A stretch of 64,000 bases of DNA from Sipunculus nudus (lineage: Eukaryota; Annelida; Sipuncula; Golfingiida; Sipunculidae): contig CM049318.1 in the NCBI GenBank assembly GCA_026874595.1, positions 42,140,456-42,204,455 on the forward strand, given 5' to 3'. Position numbers and translations under genes: made by a program. The notes under the pieces are model-generated. The model saw only the letters and a program-made list of their open reading frames with translations, searched no databases and was not told where the DNA came from. Within the stretch, counting starts at the first letter, position 1. Each line of letters starts with the position of its first letter. Below are positions 36,900 through 48,495 of the stretch, piece after piece.

Positions 36900-38180
36900 T
36901 GTATATGAGTGATTTTAGCCCGTGGCAGACAAACAGATGGACGCTGAGCAAAAATGGTTGCAGGTGACGCCACCAGTTTTGCGTATAATAAAGAGCTATG
37001 TGAGAACTATACACATGCAAAACTTTGGCCCAATCGGTCAAACGGTTCCCAAGATATGAGCTTGGATGTCTGCTGCATAAACTAGAATGCAGGTGGTGCC
37101 ACCTGTCATAAATCAAGAGAGCTGTCGGGGATGTATAAACCTGCAAAATTTTAGGCCGATATGTCAAACCACTGCGGAGATATGAGTGATTTTATCCCAT
37201 GGTAGACAAACAGACAGGAGCTGTGCAAAAATGGCTGCAGGTGGCGCCACCAGTTTTGCGTATGATAAAGAGCTATGTGAGATCTATACACATGTAAAAT
37301 TTTGGCCCAATCGGTCAAACGGTTCCCGAGATATGAGCTTGGATGTCTGCAGCGTAAACGTGAATGTAGGTGGCGCCACCTGTCATAAAATCAGAAAAGC
37401 TATCCAGGATGTATACGCATGCCGAATTTCAGGTGAATTAGTCGAGTCACTGCAGAGATATGAGTGATTTTAACCCAAGGCAGATGAACAGATGGACACT
37501 GTGCAAACATGGTTGCAGGTGGCGCGACCACTTTTTGTGTATGTTATAAAGCTCTCCAAGGGCTACATTTGTGCAAAAAAATTTTCCTGATCGGTCAAAC
37601 GGTTCCCGAGATATGAGCTTGGATGTCTGCAGCGTAAACGTGAATGTAGGTGGCGCCACCTGTCATAAAATCAGAAAAGCTATCCAGGATGTATACGCAT
37701 GCCAAATTTCAGGTGAATTAGTCAAGTCACTGCAGAGATATGAGTGATTTAAACCCAAGGCAGATGAACAGATGGACACTGTGCAAACATTGTTGCAGGT
37801 GGCGCCACCATGTGTATGTTATAAAGCTCTCCAAGGGCTACATTTGTGCAAAAAAATTTCCTGATCGGTCAAACGGTTCCCGAGATATGAGCTTGGATGT
37901 CTGCAGCGTAAACGTGAATGTAGGTGGCGCCACCTGTCATAAAATCAGAAAAGCTATCCAGGATGTTTACGCATGCCGAATTTCAGGTGAATGAGTCTAG
38001 TCACTGCAGAGATATGAGTGATTTTAACCCAAGGCAGACGAACAGATGGACACTGTGCAAACATGGTTGTAGGTGGCGCCACCATTTTTTGTGTATGTTA
38101 TAAAGCTCTCCAAGGGCTACATTTGTGCAAAAAAATTTTCCTGATCGGTCAAACGGTTCCCGAGATATGTGGGTTTATGT
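36900..38180 (+). repeat. ~275-285-bp tandem modules inside the Helentron-like element
   Basis: Marker ATATGAGCTTGGATGTCTGC recurs at 37331, 37611 and 37885 (older copy near 37056), giving spacings of about 275-280 bp. Each module carries two copies of GGTGGCGCCACC, a perfect 12-bp palindrome. Open frames here are repeated and end at module borders. Confidence 0.9.
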
Positions 38181-38375
38181 GTGGAAACAGACGCACAAAC
38201 GGACGCAGAGCGCAGAGGAAAGGTCAGAGGTCAAAACAAAATCGGGGCGCAGCAGTTCACATGTGACCCGAATGTAATCCGGGGTTTCGTAAAATTCCGC
38301 CCAGCGGTTACGGAGGAGTTCTCCGGACACCTACGCGGCGGCGGTGGCGGCGGCGGCGTGCAGCTGAAAACATAG
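38180..38375 (+). other. GC-rich patch with GGC repeats in the element
   Basis: A GC-rich block ending in a CGGCGGTGGCGGCGG run separates the two module types. It may be a composite or captured segment; no origin recognised. Confidence 0.4.
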
Positions 38376-38389
38376 TATCTGCAAAACTC

Positions 38390-39260
38390 TGTTTTGGCGG
38401 ATACAATTATTCCCCTTCCTCTAAGGAACTGCTGACTATGATATGAAGACCAAAATATTAATACTTTATGACATATCTTTGAAAAAGCAGAAAAGATCAT
38501 TACAGCCTGTAGAAAGTAGGTCAACACAGGTGGCGCCACCTGCGGGTCAAAATCATTCAGCAGTCACATGATCAATATTCCTGTGAAATTTGAAACTGAA
38601 GGCTGCAGCAGTTCCTCAGATATTTGGTAACAGACAATACATCATGTATATAGAAACACATCAAGTTGTCATATTTGCAATCGACAGAATTTGAAGTTCT
38701 GTAAAGACGCCATCTTGAAAAAGACTTGACTGAATTTATACTCAAATTATTCTCCTTCCTATAAGGAACTGCCTATGATATGAAGGCCAAAATATTAATA
38801 CTTTATGACATATCTTGGAAAAAGCAGAAAAGATCATTACAGCCTGTAGAAAGTAGGTCAACACAGGTGGCGCCACCTGCAGGTCAAAATCATTCAGCAG
38901 TCACATGATCAATATTCCTGTGAAATTTGAAACTGAAGGCTGCAGCAGTTCCTCAGATATTTGGTATCAGACAATACATCCTGTATGGAAACACATCAAG
39001 TTGTCATTTTTGCGCTAGACACGATTTGAAGTTCCGTAGAGACGCCATCTTGAAAATGACCTGACTGAATTTACACACAAATTATTCCCCTTCTTCTAAG
39101 GAACTGTTGACTATGATATGAAGGCCAAAATATTAATACTTTATGACTTATCTTGGAAGAAGTTGAAAAGACCATTTCGTCCCGCAGAAAGTAGGTCAAC
39201 ATAGGTGGCGCCACCAAAAGCTTATTTTTGCATCTCCATCCCATGATCAATAATTCTCCA
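38390..39260 (+). repeat. ~340-bp tandem modules, right half of the element
   Basis: Three modules begin near ATTATTCCCCTTC(C/T)TCTAAGGA (38407, 38747, 39076), each with one GGTGGCGCCACC (38529, 38866, 39204). A related single copy lies near 36400-36670, so the two module types are nested. Confidence 0.88.
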
Positions 39261-39429
39261 AAGTTTCATGAAGGTAGCTGCTGTGGCTGTTGAGATATTT
39301 GGTAACAGACGGTGGACGGTTGACAGTGGACAGTGGACAGTGGACGGCGGACGCTGCGCCATGGCTTAAGTTCACAGAGTGAACTAAAAAGCAGTACCTC
39401 AGTATCCAGTGCGATAATCGATATCCGAC

Positions 39430-39772
39430 TTTTTTAACAAGAATTTATTCACAAAAAAACATTCCACATACACGAAAACATACAAAAGCAACAAAACAGG
39501 TAATGAAGTTACTTGACAGTAGACCCGTCCTACAAAATGCATGCCTAACACAAAAGACTTCCAGGGACCAACAAAACGAACAGTTTCGCTTTTGCTACCT
39601 GCTTGCACTGGTTACTTTAATAATTGTAAATCGATTAAGAAATTTTCCCTATTTTTCTAAATGTGAATATTTTTGTTTTGTTTTTACCTGCAATATTCCT
39701 TTCAACATGATATACCTGTTCTAAATACTACACAGTTCTGTAAAATCTGGCAATTGACCTTTACACCTACAT

Positions 39773-39813
<41 letters not shown>

Positions 39814-40535
39814 TTTAACAGTTAGAATAATAGTTTTCGCCCTTTGTGAACCGTAAACATTCAAAATAACCTCCTTTAATCTTAATTCTTGTACTTGTGG
39901 CCGGTTTTCCTCCAACACATTATTTTTAATTTTGTTGCATATTGTACCCACTTTGGGGCAAAACCAAAGTATATGTTTCATAGTCTCTTCTTCCTGTTTA
40001 CAAAATGTACAAGAGGCATCATTTACCAAATTGATCTTAAAGAGAAAGGAATTCAAAACTAAGCAGTTATGCATTATCCTGTACTGGAATTAAATATCTC
40101 AGTTTACTATCAATTATTGTTCTGTATAAATTTTTAAAGCCTTTATAAACCTCATCTTCTGTGACATTTAACTCTCACATCCATCTTTTGACCGTTTTCT
40201 CAGGTTTTTCACTGAAATCCTGTAAAACCTTTCTATAAACAGTTTTGGTCATATCTTTTAATCAGGTTACAAAAATCTAGTTTGTTTCTTGTCTCTGATT
40301 CTACCTCACCATAATCGATATTATCTGTAATACATTTCTTCCATGGTAATGGTTAGGCGTTCTTTAAGCTTTGATAATCTAGAAAATTAATTTTACAACC
40401 GTTTTTTAAACTTAATTCATTATATTTCAACCATCTTAAATTTTGCCCGCTCTCACACAAGAAATGTTTCAGCTTTGTTACTCCTCTCTGTATCAAACTT
40501 TTTTTTTTACATACCACTCTTTCATCAATTTTAAT
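39430..40535 (-). pseudogene. L1-like LINE, 5'-truncated 3' fragment
   Basis: The minus strand encodes the end of ORF2: CKINFLDYQSLKNA (near 40390), then IIDSKLRY (near 40110), then LVLNSFLFKINLVNDASCTF running into CTFCKQEEETMKHILWFC (near 39960). The last is the Cys-Cys-His-Cys knuckle at the C-terminus of L1-clade reverse transcriptases. Several stops and frameshifts are present. A (TA)n run lies at 39775-39811, followed by apparent 3' UTR. Direct repeats of about 175 bp flank the fragment. Confidence 0.78.
39775..39811. repeat. (TA)n microsatellite
   Basis: About 18 TA units directly after the LINE C-terminal coding remnant. Confidence 0.97.
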
Positions 40536-40710
40536 ATTTTTTCATACATTCATCAGCATAAGCCCACTATAACAGGATCAACCCACAGCATAATAGAAAG
40601 CTTTATTACAGATAAATAATGTAATGAAAACAACGGTAACGTTATACCGTGAATGAAATATTAAAAACCAGTACCTCAGTATCCAGTTCGATAATCGATA
40701 TCCGACTTTA
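40535..40710 (+). repeat. Direct repeat copy B, holding the empty Helentron site
   Basis: Matches 36140-36265 joined to 39385-39430. The uninterrupted reading across GAATGAAATAT|TAAAAACCAG at 40661/40662 is the pre-insertion state of copy A. Confidence 0.9.
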
Positions 40711-40915
40711 ACATGCCCGGGACAGATCTGAATTATATAACAAGATATGTAATATTGACTGTGAATAAGATGCTTTATGAGCTTTGAATGAATTATTAAA
40801 AAAACAGTACTTCAAGACCCAGTACGATAATCAATATACGACTAACATACCAAGGACAGATCTGAATGAAATAACAAGATATATAATACTGACTGAGAAT
40901 AAGATGCCGCTATGA
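40651..40915 (+). repeat. Two 135-bp tandem units
   Basis: Units start at 40651 and 40786 (GAATGAAATATTAAAAA and GAATGAATTATTAAAAA) and share CAGTACxTCA, GATAATC and GGACAGATCTGAAT. Copy A at 36-39 kb holds part of a related unit. Confidence 0.85.
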
Positions 40916-40956
40916 GGGTCAAATAAACAAAGTCCATTGTGTGAGTACGGCCGGAT

Positions 40957-41792
40957 TTACTGAGTCGGGTTGTATCACGGCTAGCCATGAAGTACGGCCG
41001 GATTTCATATTTCTTATGCGTGAAGACAGCGTGTAGAATAATCATTTCAGCCTGAACTGTTGTTTGAGTCGTAATATACTACTGGAACCGACAATATTAT
41101 ATATATATATTGGGTGTAGCTATATTTGTATGTGTAGCTGTAGCTCTGTAAGATCGATCCTTTCCATTCATCCAGATTTAAAACTGGAATAATTTTTACT
41201 GAAATCTGTATGTGGATTATAGGACCTAGCCATTTCGCCCCTCTGACATTAAAGAGTCTACGACCAGCTCACTGGCTTTCAGAGTGCCGTTACCTCCTTC
41301 AGCTAGGAATGCACTATAAGGCTATATGACGATGTAATTATATTCGTCATATCTGGCAACGCCTCATGCATGGCCTACAGGTACACTGTCAATTGACATA
41401 AACCCAACTAATCGCTAGCTCTTTTAGTATACTTTCTAACAATACCAAATATGAGCGAGAAAAGTTTCAATTTAACTCAGCATATTGGTAAACCCCTCCG
41501 CATGGGTACAGGCATGGCTCGCACTTGTTACTAGACGCAGCCAACTTGACGGCGATATAGGAAATGGCTCGTTACCATAGACACGGAGTTTCAGTTTTGG
41601 TTGTGTTTTCTCTTGTATTTATTCATCATTCGTAACCCATTGTTAAGAGTATGGGCTCATTTACCACAATATAGATGCAACATGATGGAAGACCACCGCG
41701 ATGCATTCCTCGATATTGCTTGTATCACGACTCAAGTAGGCTTACAAGCCTAATTATCAGTGCCTACTGAGTCGGGTTGTATCACGGCTAGC
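40957..41792 (+). repeat. Segment bounded by a 27-bp direct repeat
   Basis: ACTGAGTCGGGTTGTATCAC plus GGCTAGC occurs at 40959 and again at 41766. The region between contains the dispersed repeat shared with 6690-7160. It may be a tandem duplication or an insertion. Confidence 0.65.
41300..41760 (-). repeat. Dispersed repeat, inverted mate of 6.7-7.16 kb
   Basis: Shares blocks in the same order as 6690-7160 on the opposite strand, including CTCGTTACCATAGA and TATCACGACTCAAG. It may be a relic of a sister copy of the long-inverted-repeat element. Confidence 0.65.
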
Positions 41793-42177
41793 TTTGAATG
41801 CTGGACTCATTGGACATTTTTGTCTGATAAAACCCGAGTCACACTCGCATCAGCAGTCATGCCGAAAACTGCATTGTCATGGCCATCCATGCTTTTGCAA
41901 GATTAATTCTCTACACGGCCGGTAGGTTTAAAAAGGACTTATAGTGAAGAACTAACGCCTAGGAAAACATGGGAATATACAAACCAAGGCGTAAATTAAT
42001 TCTAGTTAAAACTGGTTACCGGCTTGCACTATACAGAGGGTCACGAAAGGGATTTTTTTTTTTAATTTTCAGGTTAGCTGTACTTTTAAATGAATGGTTG
42101 CCGAGTGCATAACAGGTCTAGTTATGCTTTTCGTTTAAATGATCGCTTTAGAATTACCGTGTTTTTTGTTCCCAGCC

Positions 42178-43100
42178 TGTTAAGTATTTACTGTGCGCAT
42201 GAATATAGATGGGCCATTGTAGAAAAGCAGGGGAGGCTTTGTTTTAGTCTTTAAATTTCAATTAACCTCTGGGGTCTAAGGTTATTTAAGAGAGGCCATA
42301 AACAGTATTCGGGGAGAGAAAGTGTAGAGCCTGCAGACACAAGAAGTGCCGTCCGCCGGAGTCCAGGGAGTTGCCGCTACCCAGTGACCAGAGTGAAGCT
42401 GCTCTCCAGCGAGGTGCTATCCAGTGAGGTACTGTCCAGTTAGGGGCTGCCAGCGGGGGTCCGGAGGGGTGCTTCCAGCCGGTGTCCAGTGAGGTGCTGC
42501 CAGCTTATATGCTGCAAGCGGCTGTCCAGTGAGGTCTGCCAGCCGGTGTCCAGTGAGGTGCTGCCAGCGTGTGTGCTTCCAGCCGGTGTCCACTAAGGTG
42601 CTGCTAGCCGGTGTCCAGTGAGGTGCTGCCAGCCGATGTCAAGTGAAGGGCTGCTAGCCGGTGTCCAGTAAGGTGCTGCCAGCCGGTGTCAAGTGAGGTG
42701 CTGCCAGCCGGTTTCCAGTGAGGTGCCGCTAGCAGGGTGTCTAGAGAGGTCCCGCCAGCCGGGGTCAAGTATCACTAGTCCAGGAGATCTAGAGACTGTT
42801 ATAGACTCTGTGCTATAAGTAAAGTTTTATCTAGTGTATGTACCAGTGTAGCTAGTGAGGCTAGGCTGTGAACCCGATCTGGTTATTGATTTCGAATTCT
42901 GTACCTTTTGTGGTCTATTAATATATACTCTTGTTGTTAAGCCACTGACTTGTGTTTTGTTGTGTGCCTGATACGTTGAGTTCGCCATCATAACCACACA
43001 ATCTCTACTTTCCACATTGAACCAAAGGCAACCCGGTCCGTCACTTGGTAAGGGCAACCTTTTCTCTTGGGCACCAGAAGGTGTAACTTTTATCGGAAGA
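42178..43100 (+). mobile_element. Possible LTR-like region (weak)
   Basis: Seen: a TATA-like TTATTTAAGAG near 42280, a minisatellite, then a T/G-rich stretch and TTGGGCACCAGAAGGTGTAA near 43068. The last resembles the tRNA primer-binding leader of some gypsy-type elements. No second LTR, gag or pol is in the window, and both borders are guesses. Confidence 0.22.
42400..42770 (+). repeat. ~25-bp minisatellite (GCCGGTGTCCAGTGAGGTGC)
   Basis: About 15 imperfect copies of CAGCCGGTGTCCAGTGAGGT plus GCTGC, GC-rich against AT-rich flanks. Confidence 0.92.
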
Positions 43101-45040
43101 CACAGATTTCAAAAGAAAACGGAACATTAATCCCGACAGAACTTTAGAAATTTGATCTAATATTTTAATGATAGGCTATGTCTTATGGATGTTCTGAACC
43201 CCATGCATATAGGAAATCTGAAATCTAGAAATCTTGACAATAACATATCATTTTTATGAATGCTCCTTTATAAAATAGTACTGCCACAGGCGATGACCTA
43301 TCATTAGTGTGGGTTGACTATTACTTCAGGATTAATGGGTGCGTTATAAACCAGTCCTGTGCCAAGTGTGGCCATGTGAATGAAAAGAACGCCCGCATGT
43401 AACCCCAATGAATTGAACAACTTCATCTGATATATCACCTGTCACCAAATGGAAGTTGGACAAATTACATTTTCTTTATCGTCCGAATTTAAACTTTTTC
43501 CACTTGTCCATTTCAGTGTCTTCTCTAGAGCTTGTTAACTGCATTTAACACCCGACTAATCAATGCTAGCCGAAAGTAGGCAGGCCGATCTGCGGGGATT
43601 AACACCTTGATTAATTGTCCCAGGTTCATATGTTACTATTTATATCGTTTTTTCGAAATGTTAATGGCGGAAATCAACCCATAGGCAGTAAATCTCGTTC
43701 TCGAACCAAGATAAAACATTCTAGCGAAATACACAATGTGTATGTGCGTATGGACATGGAAGGTCGTGGGCCTTTCCATTATCTACATGTATGTCCATGA
43801 GTACTAGCCTCACAGTGAGGACGTGCGAGGACGTAGACACGTGTAACGTTACGCTCACACACTAGTCATTATCCTATTCAATGTGGCTGTGCCTTGATAT
43901 AAAACAATTAAATACATGAAGCATCCTATATGACATTACATTACATACCACCCGGGCGAGGCACATTTTGTTTCTTCCGTCCTTCCAGGGTTAATTGCTG
44001 GCATATCAACATAAATTCATATACATTAAACCACTTGTCACAAGTGAGAAACATGATTCCAGTTCTGAGAGTCCTCAGGGTTTTTAAACTGACAGTAGAA
44101 TGCACGGTCAGTATAGAGAAAAATCACATTTGTATGCAGGTTATAATCTGGAACATGACTATTGACACATAGCAGGTGACCAGAGCGCAGTAAGTGAATT
44201 GACTGCATTTGGAGATGCATTTGCTGATGTTCCCAGAATCACGTGGGCTGGTATCTACCAGATGGTCCCTCGAACAAAGCAGCAACGGACGTGTGTGGAC
44301 GTGGGGTATCTGACCGTGACAGGACTGACTGTCACCCGAAGCTCCTGCTTGGACTATTAGAATACCGGCAAAATGCGTATTTTACCAGTCCATGCCTATT
44401 TACCCACATACTCGGAAACGCAATATTTTTTTCACGCCTATTAGTTCAGTCATTTTATGAAAAAAGGGGCCCGACCCACCACAAGTTGCAACAAAATTGA
44501 TTTTTTCGTCATTTTTTTCGGAAATATCCCTGAAAAACATACTAAAGTCTAAGAAAATATTATGGGTGAAACAGTCCTTAAATTGCATAATTCCAAAATG
44601 GCGGCCAGGCCCTAATAATGATCCATATTGAGTATACTTTTTAGCGTTTACAATACATAATTGTTTAACCTAAGAGACTTCTGACCTAATATCCTGAGAG
44701 CAGGTCTCTTTGGAAATCCAAAATTAGGTCACGGTGACCTATAATCTCTGAGTTTTTCGGGCAAAAACATGACTTCCATCACCCCGAAAGTCAAAGGTGT
44801 TGTGTTTTTATGTTAACCTTGTAGTATGTGGTTAAACGACAGGTCTATAAAAGCAAAAAATGAGCCTTTGCATTGAACGATTTATATTTAAATCAATATA
44901 TATGTACTACTTGAACTTGAATGTTATAATTAATATAAATAAAACCATATTTTGGGAATAATCCGTAAATCGATTCATTTGTACGAATATTACTCGAAAT
45001 ACACCAGATCACTCCCACCAAATTAATGCTAGAATTGTAA
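43101..45040. other. No gene recognised
   Basis: Unique-looking DNA. Open frames at 43615-43800, 43930-44172 and 44243-44500 have no domain, signal or splice support. Confidence 0.45.
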
Positions 45041-45307
45041 ATGGAATCTATCTTCTCTCTCATAATTATATTGATTTCAACGGTGTCATTTCAACATTTT
45101 ATAGGGTTTTCAACTTGTTTACGTGGTTCAGTGATGGCGAAGTGGAAAGCGCAAAAGATTGAAAAGGAAAGAGCAAGAAAGCCACAGCCAGCCTTGTCTC
45201 ACGAAACATGTTATAAACCTATCCGAAATGAGTGTACGCCTCATACTGTAGGAAAAATTAATGCTTGGGATATCTGCACTATAAAAATACTTGGAAGGCT
45301 AATATAA
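45041..45307 (+). CDS. Small ORF, possible secreted peptide (88 aa)
   Basis: ATG at 45041 opens 88 codons. The first 26 residues look like a signal peptide (MESIFSLIIILISTVSFQHF then IGFSTC). A Lys/Arg-rich stretch (KWKAQKIEKERARKPQ) and spaced cysteines (STC, ETC, NEC, DIC) follow. A possible polyadenylation signal AATAAA lies at 45547. No family recognised. A single short AT-rich frame is weak evidence by itself. Confidence 0.25.
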   Translation: MESIFSLIIILISTVSFQHFIGFSTCLRGSVMAKWKAQKIEKERARKPQPALSHETCYKPIRNECTPHTVGKINAWDICTIKILGRLI

Positions 45308-46163
45308 TGATATTTTATGCTTTTGTATTGTAATTCCAATGTTAAACAAGACAGAAATACGGTAGAATCATGAAAAAAAACGTTGTTTTACTGTCATGTG
45401 GGTTTTAATTAGCAATTCCACCAAAAATTGGGTTGGTCATACAGGTCATTTTCATTATTTTTTTATTTTAATAAATATTATTTTAAAATGAACGGAGAGT
45501 TCATCAATACATAAACTATTGTAAAGAATGCTGTTTTCTTCAAAACAATAAAGTTTATGAGGTCTATTATGAATCTTAAACTGTTTTAATGATTTTTATT
45601 CAAGGGGTTCTTGCAAGAGATTTACCCTTAAATAGAAAAAAAAACGAAATCTTGTATATTTGACAGGTTTATTTCTGATGACTTGGCTATTAGGACAATT
45701 CATTAAATGTAACATAGCCTCACTGTACCATATCAGAGAGATATTTTCTTCAAGTTATCTACTTTAAGGCGTTTCTTTCTGTTGTACTATTAAAAGTGGT
45801 CCATGCTTATTTCCGGCAGTGTATCGGGATCATGACTCTTAGAGGGTTCATATCGCTGTTAATATATAGGTAACGTGAAAAGTATTTTATCAAATAAATG
45901 GAGTAAACATTCAGACTCTAACTGTTGAAACATCAGTTGCCATCTATGACCTTGAACTTACCCCATAATCAACCGGATTCTTTTAGGATTAGGGAATTAC
46001 AAATATGCATTTTGCACTGATTAATCACTTTCATTTAGACCCATAAATGTGAATAATGACTCACATAAATAATCCCTAAGAGTTCATCATCTGAAGTCAA
46101 AGCTCACAATAGCCTGTGACCTCGACCTTTCAGCCCAAAAATCAATAAGGCTGATGCAAACAG
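45308..46163. other. AT-rich DNA, nothing recognised
   Basis: No coding or repeat structure seen other than homopolymer runs. Confidence 0.5.
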
Positions 46164-46384
46164 CAGGCGCGGATCAAGGGTCGAGCCCCTCCCCCCCGCC
46201 CCCCCGCCCCCCGCCATCTGCTCTTAACCAACAACCTTTTTTCGGACAAATCTTATGCATGACGGGGGCTTTTGAGGGTTGAGACCACCCCCCCCCGGCT
46301 CTTAACAAACGACCTTTTTTTCAGACAATTTTTATGCATGACACCCACTGACCCCTGTCTAAAAAAATCCTGGATCCGTGCCTG
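46164..46384. mobile_element. hAT-like MITE, 221 bp
   Basis: Ends CAGGCGCGGATCAAGG and CCTGGATCCGTGCCTG are imperfect terminal inverted repeats of about 15 bp. The flanks AAACAG and AACAGA may be a short target duplication. Inside, a block with CTCTTAAC(C/A)AACxACC and TTATGCATGAC occurs twice, with C-rich runs between. CAGGxxCGGATCCAGG ends are a type I associate with hAT-like MITEs; that family call is inference. Confidence 0.55.
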
Positions 46385-46434
46385 AACAGATACACACAAC
46401 AAAGCCGAAAGGGTATTTCCTTCAGTGGTGAGGA

Positions 46435-46490
<56 letters not shown>

Positions 46491-46511
46491 TATCATATCA
46501 TATATATATCA
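46435..46511. repeat. (CA)n(TA)n(ATATC)n microsatellite
   Basis: Compound run passing from CA to TA to ATATC units. Confidence 0.97.
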
Positions 46512-46920
46512 CGGAAATTAGTCTACCAACTACCAATTACAAGGCATATATTATATCATGCATATATTTAACATATTTGCTTAAGCTCCCGATAGATGTT
46601 AACTAAACTTGAACGAGATGTCAGAAATCAATTTATGTCATAAGCGATTCTCTTATTATCAAGGAAAGAGTGAGTAATTGAGAAATCTTAAGAACCTAGT
46701 GCAGAAATGTATATGTCAAGACGAGTAAGTCCTGTCGATGTCAGTCATCGTAGAATATTATTTCTCACAGGTAGTGACGATAATGTTACAGTTAATATTA
46801 AAAGCCTAATTCTAAAATAAAAATAAATAATACACAACAACCTGTAGAAATAAATTTTATTCACACGTAACATATATGTAAGGTCAAATATTAGAGGAAA
46901 AAATACGGGCTTTCATGGTT

Positions 46921-47058
46921 GATAAAGTCCCATACTTTGGTCTCCGATACGTGGCCACAGCCGGACCTCTTGCGCCCGACCCCTCTGGGGCGGACAACCC
47001 GCTATAACGGACAAATCGTCCGGTCCCGTGACTGTCCGCCACAGAGAGGTTTCACTGT
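46921..47058 (-). mobile_element. Pogo/Tigger-like MITE fragment
   Basis: On the minus strand it begins TATACAGTGAAACCTCTCTG and continues GGCGGACAG...CCGTTATAGCGGGTTGTCCG. The CAGTGAAACCTC end beside TA is typical of pogo/Tigger-type elements. The opposite inverted repeat is missing, so only one end survives. Confidence 0.6.
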
Positions 47059-47285
47059 ATATAGAAGTTTGAATCAAACGAATTAACACAGTGACTTTCA
47101 AATTGTACATATGAAGGTTGTCCAAGAGAAAAATACGTAGCTGAAAAACATGACCTGTGGCTAACATTCAAAACGTTGTAGACTGAGAGAAATATAAATG
47201 TCTGGTTGAAGTACATAATCGCATTACTTGATAACCAGGGGCAAAATATATGATTGGTGAGCTAAAAGGAGCTAAAATTCTGACA

Positions 47286-47288
<3 letters not shown>

Positions 47289-47356
<68 letters not shown>
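47289..47356. repeat. (TA)n microsatellite
   Basis: About 33 TA units with one TTTA interruption. Confidence 0.97.
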
Positions 47357-47359
<3 letters not shown>

Positions 47360-48186
47360 CAGTCTAAGATCATTAATAAAAAGGCTGAAAAAAAAAGAAT
47401 TACAATAGGGCACCACCAGTATCATACATGTAACTGATAAAGTTAGCTATGATAAGTCAACACATCAATATTCAGATCAACTTATTCATCAAAAAGGGAA
47501 ATTGATGCTTCTGTGGGAAACGGCATTCAAAGTGTACCAACTCTGTTGAAACATATTGTTATTCATACTCCTTCAGATCTCTATGATTACTGATTTTAAT
47601 AATTTTTTTAATAATTTTAGTTGTGTTTTTAATGAGATCCTGCTACAATTTGTAACATAGAATACAACATATATATGACATAACAGTACGAGTACAATAT
47701 AAGAACAGGTGACATATTTGACAGTCCAGTTGTATTTTCATAAGATTATTTAAGTTTAACGAGTACACTAAATATGGAAACAATCAAATGTATCTGATGC
47801 TGATAGCAAAATATATAACATGGAAAAGGAGTATCTCTGTATATAACAATGATAAAAAACGTCATTAGGATGAATATCAGGTACAACAGTAGAATGGTAT
47901 CAATGTTTTAAAAACCAAAAGATCATTAACTTTTGCCGGAGTGTGCGTTTCAACATTCTCTTGAAAGACGGAATAGATTTGGCTTCACGGAGAGAAGTAG
48001 CAAGACTGTTCCAGCGAAAAGCTCCAGGGTATGGCAAGCAAGTTTTGTACGGTTCTATGGTTGGTTTCGGGTGTACCACTTTACATCTATATATAGTCTA
48101 GTAGAAATAGGTTTGAACCTGGTATAAATTACATCAGAAATGACTTTTGTTGTATGATGACCAGAATATTCTAGAGTGTAACATAT

Positions 48187-48495
48187 TCTAGAGAGTCCCA
48201 AAAAATTCCATTGGGGAAAGTCATTTAATTTTAATGGTTTTAATTGGTTAATGATTTTTTCATTACTTATCTGCACATTGTCGTATTATGCTTTCTCTTT
48301 ACCCCTATGGGTGACCATCAAAACATTTGAAAGATCTCTTCGTTGCCTGTCTATTGAATCTAACTAAGATGTAAATTTTACCAATAATAACGATTTTACG
48401 TTTATTGACCAGGGCAGGGCTCCACAATAACACTTGCCCGCTTACCCAAAGGGTTAGAAGTATCGTGAAAACAACTTGCCTCATTGTCTGAATTT
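48187..48495 (+). repeat. Dispersed repeat, inverted mate at 54.1 kb
   Basis: Shares in reverse orientation with 54137-54445: AGTCCCAAAAA, TTTTAATTGGTTAAT, GAAAGATCTCTTC, ATTGAATCTAA and GTTAGAAGTATCGTGA. A copy of a dispersed non-coding repeat about 300 bp long. Confidence 0.8.

Larger units (their letters stand above)
36266..39384 (+). mobile_element. Helentron-like non-autonomous element, 3.1 kb
   Basis: Inserted exactly between T and T relative to the empty site at 40661/40662, with no target duplication. It ends in a hairpin GTTCAC-AGA-GTGAAC (39370-39384) whose last base is the element's last base. The 13-bp TTCACAGAGTGAA (39371-39383) is the exact inverse of TTCACTCTGTGAA at 36291-36303, and another hairpin AGACCC-AG-GGGTCT lies at 36273-36286. 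The interior is tandem modules without protein coding. T/T insertion, a terminal hairpin and subterminal inverted repeats are features of Helentron-type rolling-circle elements. Transposition would need a protein supplied elsewhere. Confidence 0.75.

Noticed and set aside
37186-38266. Repeated open frames of 80-90 codons
   Set aside because: Copies of the same module in a non-coding mobile element; ends differ between modules.
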